From positions 1 to 5,238 of the forward strand of contig JBATTK010000027.1 in the NCBI GenBank assembly GCA_049670505.1: a stretch of 5,238 nucleotides of DNA, read 5' to 3'. The stretch's first letter is position 1. Every line of letters begins with the position of its first letter. Below the pieces are notes generated by a model. It was not told the origin of the DNA, searched no databases, and saw nothing but the letters and a program-made list of their open reading frames with translations. Both the position numbers and the translations under genes were made by a program. This stretch comes from JBATTK01 sp049670505 (GTDB taxonomy: Bacteria; Bacteroidota; Bacteroidia; Flavobacteriales; Flavobacteriaceae). This document shows, piece after piece, positions 5,228-5,238 of the stretch.

Positions 5228-5238
5228 TGGCCAAAAAA
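5227..5238 (+). CDS. Start of the next gene (partial, four codons; possibly an RNase H family protein)
   Basis: An ATG shares its A with the purN stop (TAATG), and the four visible codons read Met-Ala-Lys-Lys before the window ends. The stop-start overlap suggests translational coupling to purN. In flavobacterial genomes I recall an RNase H family protein with a lysine-rich start following purN, which would fit. Four residues cannot identify a gene, so the product is a guess from context. Confidence 0.4.

Overview
The window looks like a chromosomal housekeeping segment from a member of the Bacteroidota, most likely a Flavobacteriaceae species. The base composition is A+T-leaning, the genes mostly lack Shine-Dalgarno sequences and have A-rich leaders, and there is an IPExxxVDY-family gene, a protein family I know only from this phylum. 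The order acpP-fabF-rnc-(IPExxxVDY)-pyk, with purN diverging from acpP, matches the arrangement I recall from flavobacterial genomes. No mobile element, CRISPR array, tRNA or rRNA was seen.

Layout: bases 1-83 hold what may be the last codons of an unidentified plus-strand gene, overlapping a long imperfect palindrome (1-37). Bases 84-133 are a short convergent intergenic gap with a small stem-loop. The minus strand from 4498 down to 134 carries five genes read in one direction: acpP (acyl carrier protein), fabF (3-oxoacyl-ACP synthase II), rnc (ribonuclease III), an uncharacterised IPExxxVDY-family gene, and pyk (pyruvate kinase). The fabF-rnc gap is 6 nt and the IPExxxVDY-pyk gap is 4 nt, so these are very probably cotranscribed. 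The 159-bp region at 4499-4657 separates acpP from plus-strand purN (phosphoribosylglycinamide formyltransferase). The purN stop overlaps by one base the start of another gene, of which only four codons are present.

The genes join lipid synthesis (acpP, fabF), RNA processing (rnc), the last step of glycolysis (pyk) and purine synthesis (purN). They are individually ordinary, and each keeps its catalytic residues. The exception is Asn130 in RNase III, where E. coli has the metal-binding Asp114; I believe this is normal for the phylum.

The most interesting signal is at the RNA level. The minus-strand operon contains two intrinsic-terminator-like structures inside the transcription unit. One lies between acpP and fabF (9-bp stem, then U8). 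The other is wholly inside the 5' coding region of rnc (codons 9-20): a 12-bp stem with a 4-nt loop followed directly by seven U. Together they suggest stepped attenuation, with acpP expressed most, then fabF, then rnc, the IPExxxVDY gene and pyk. The rnc hairpin may also be sensitive to translation. This is inference from sequence and needs transcript data.
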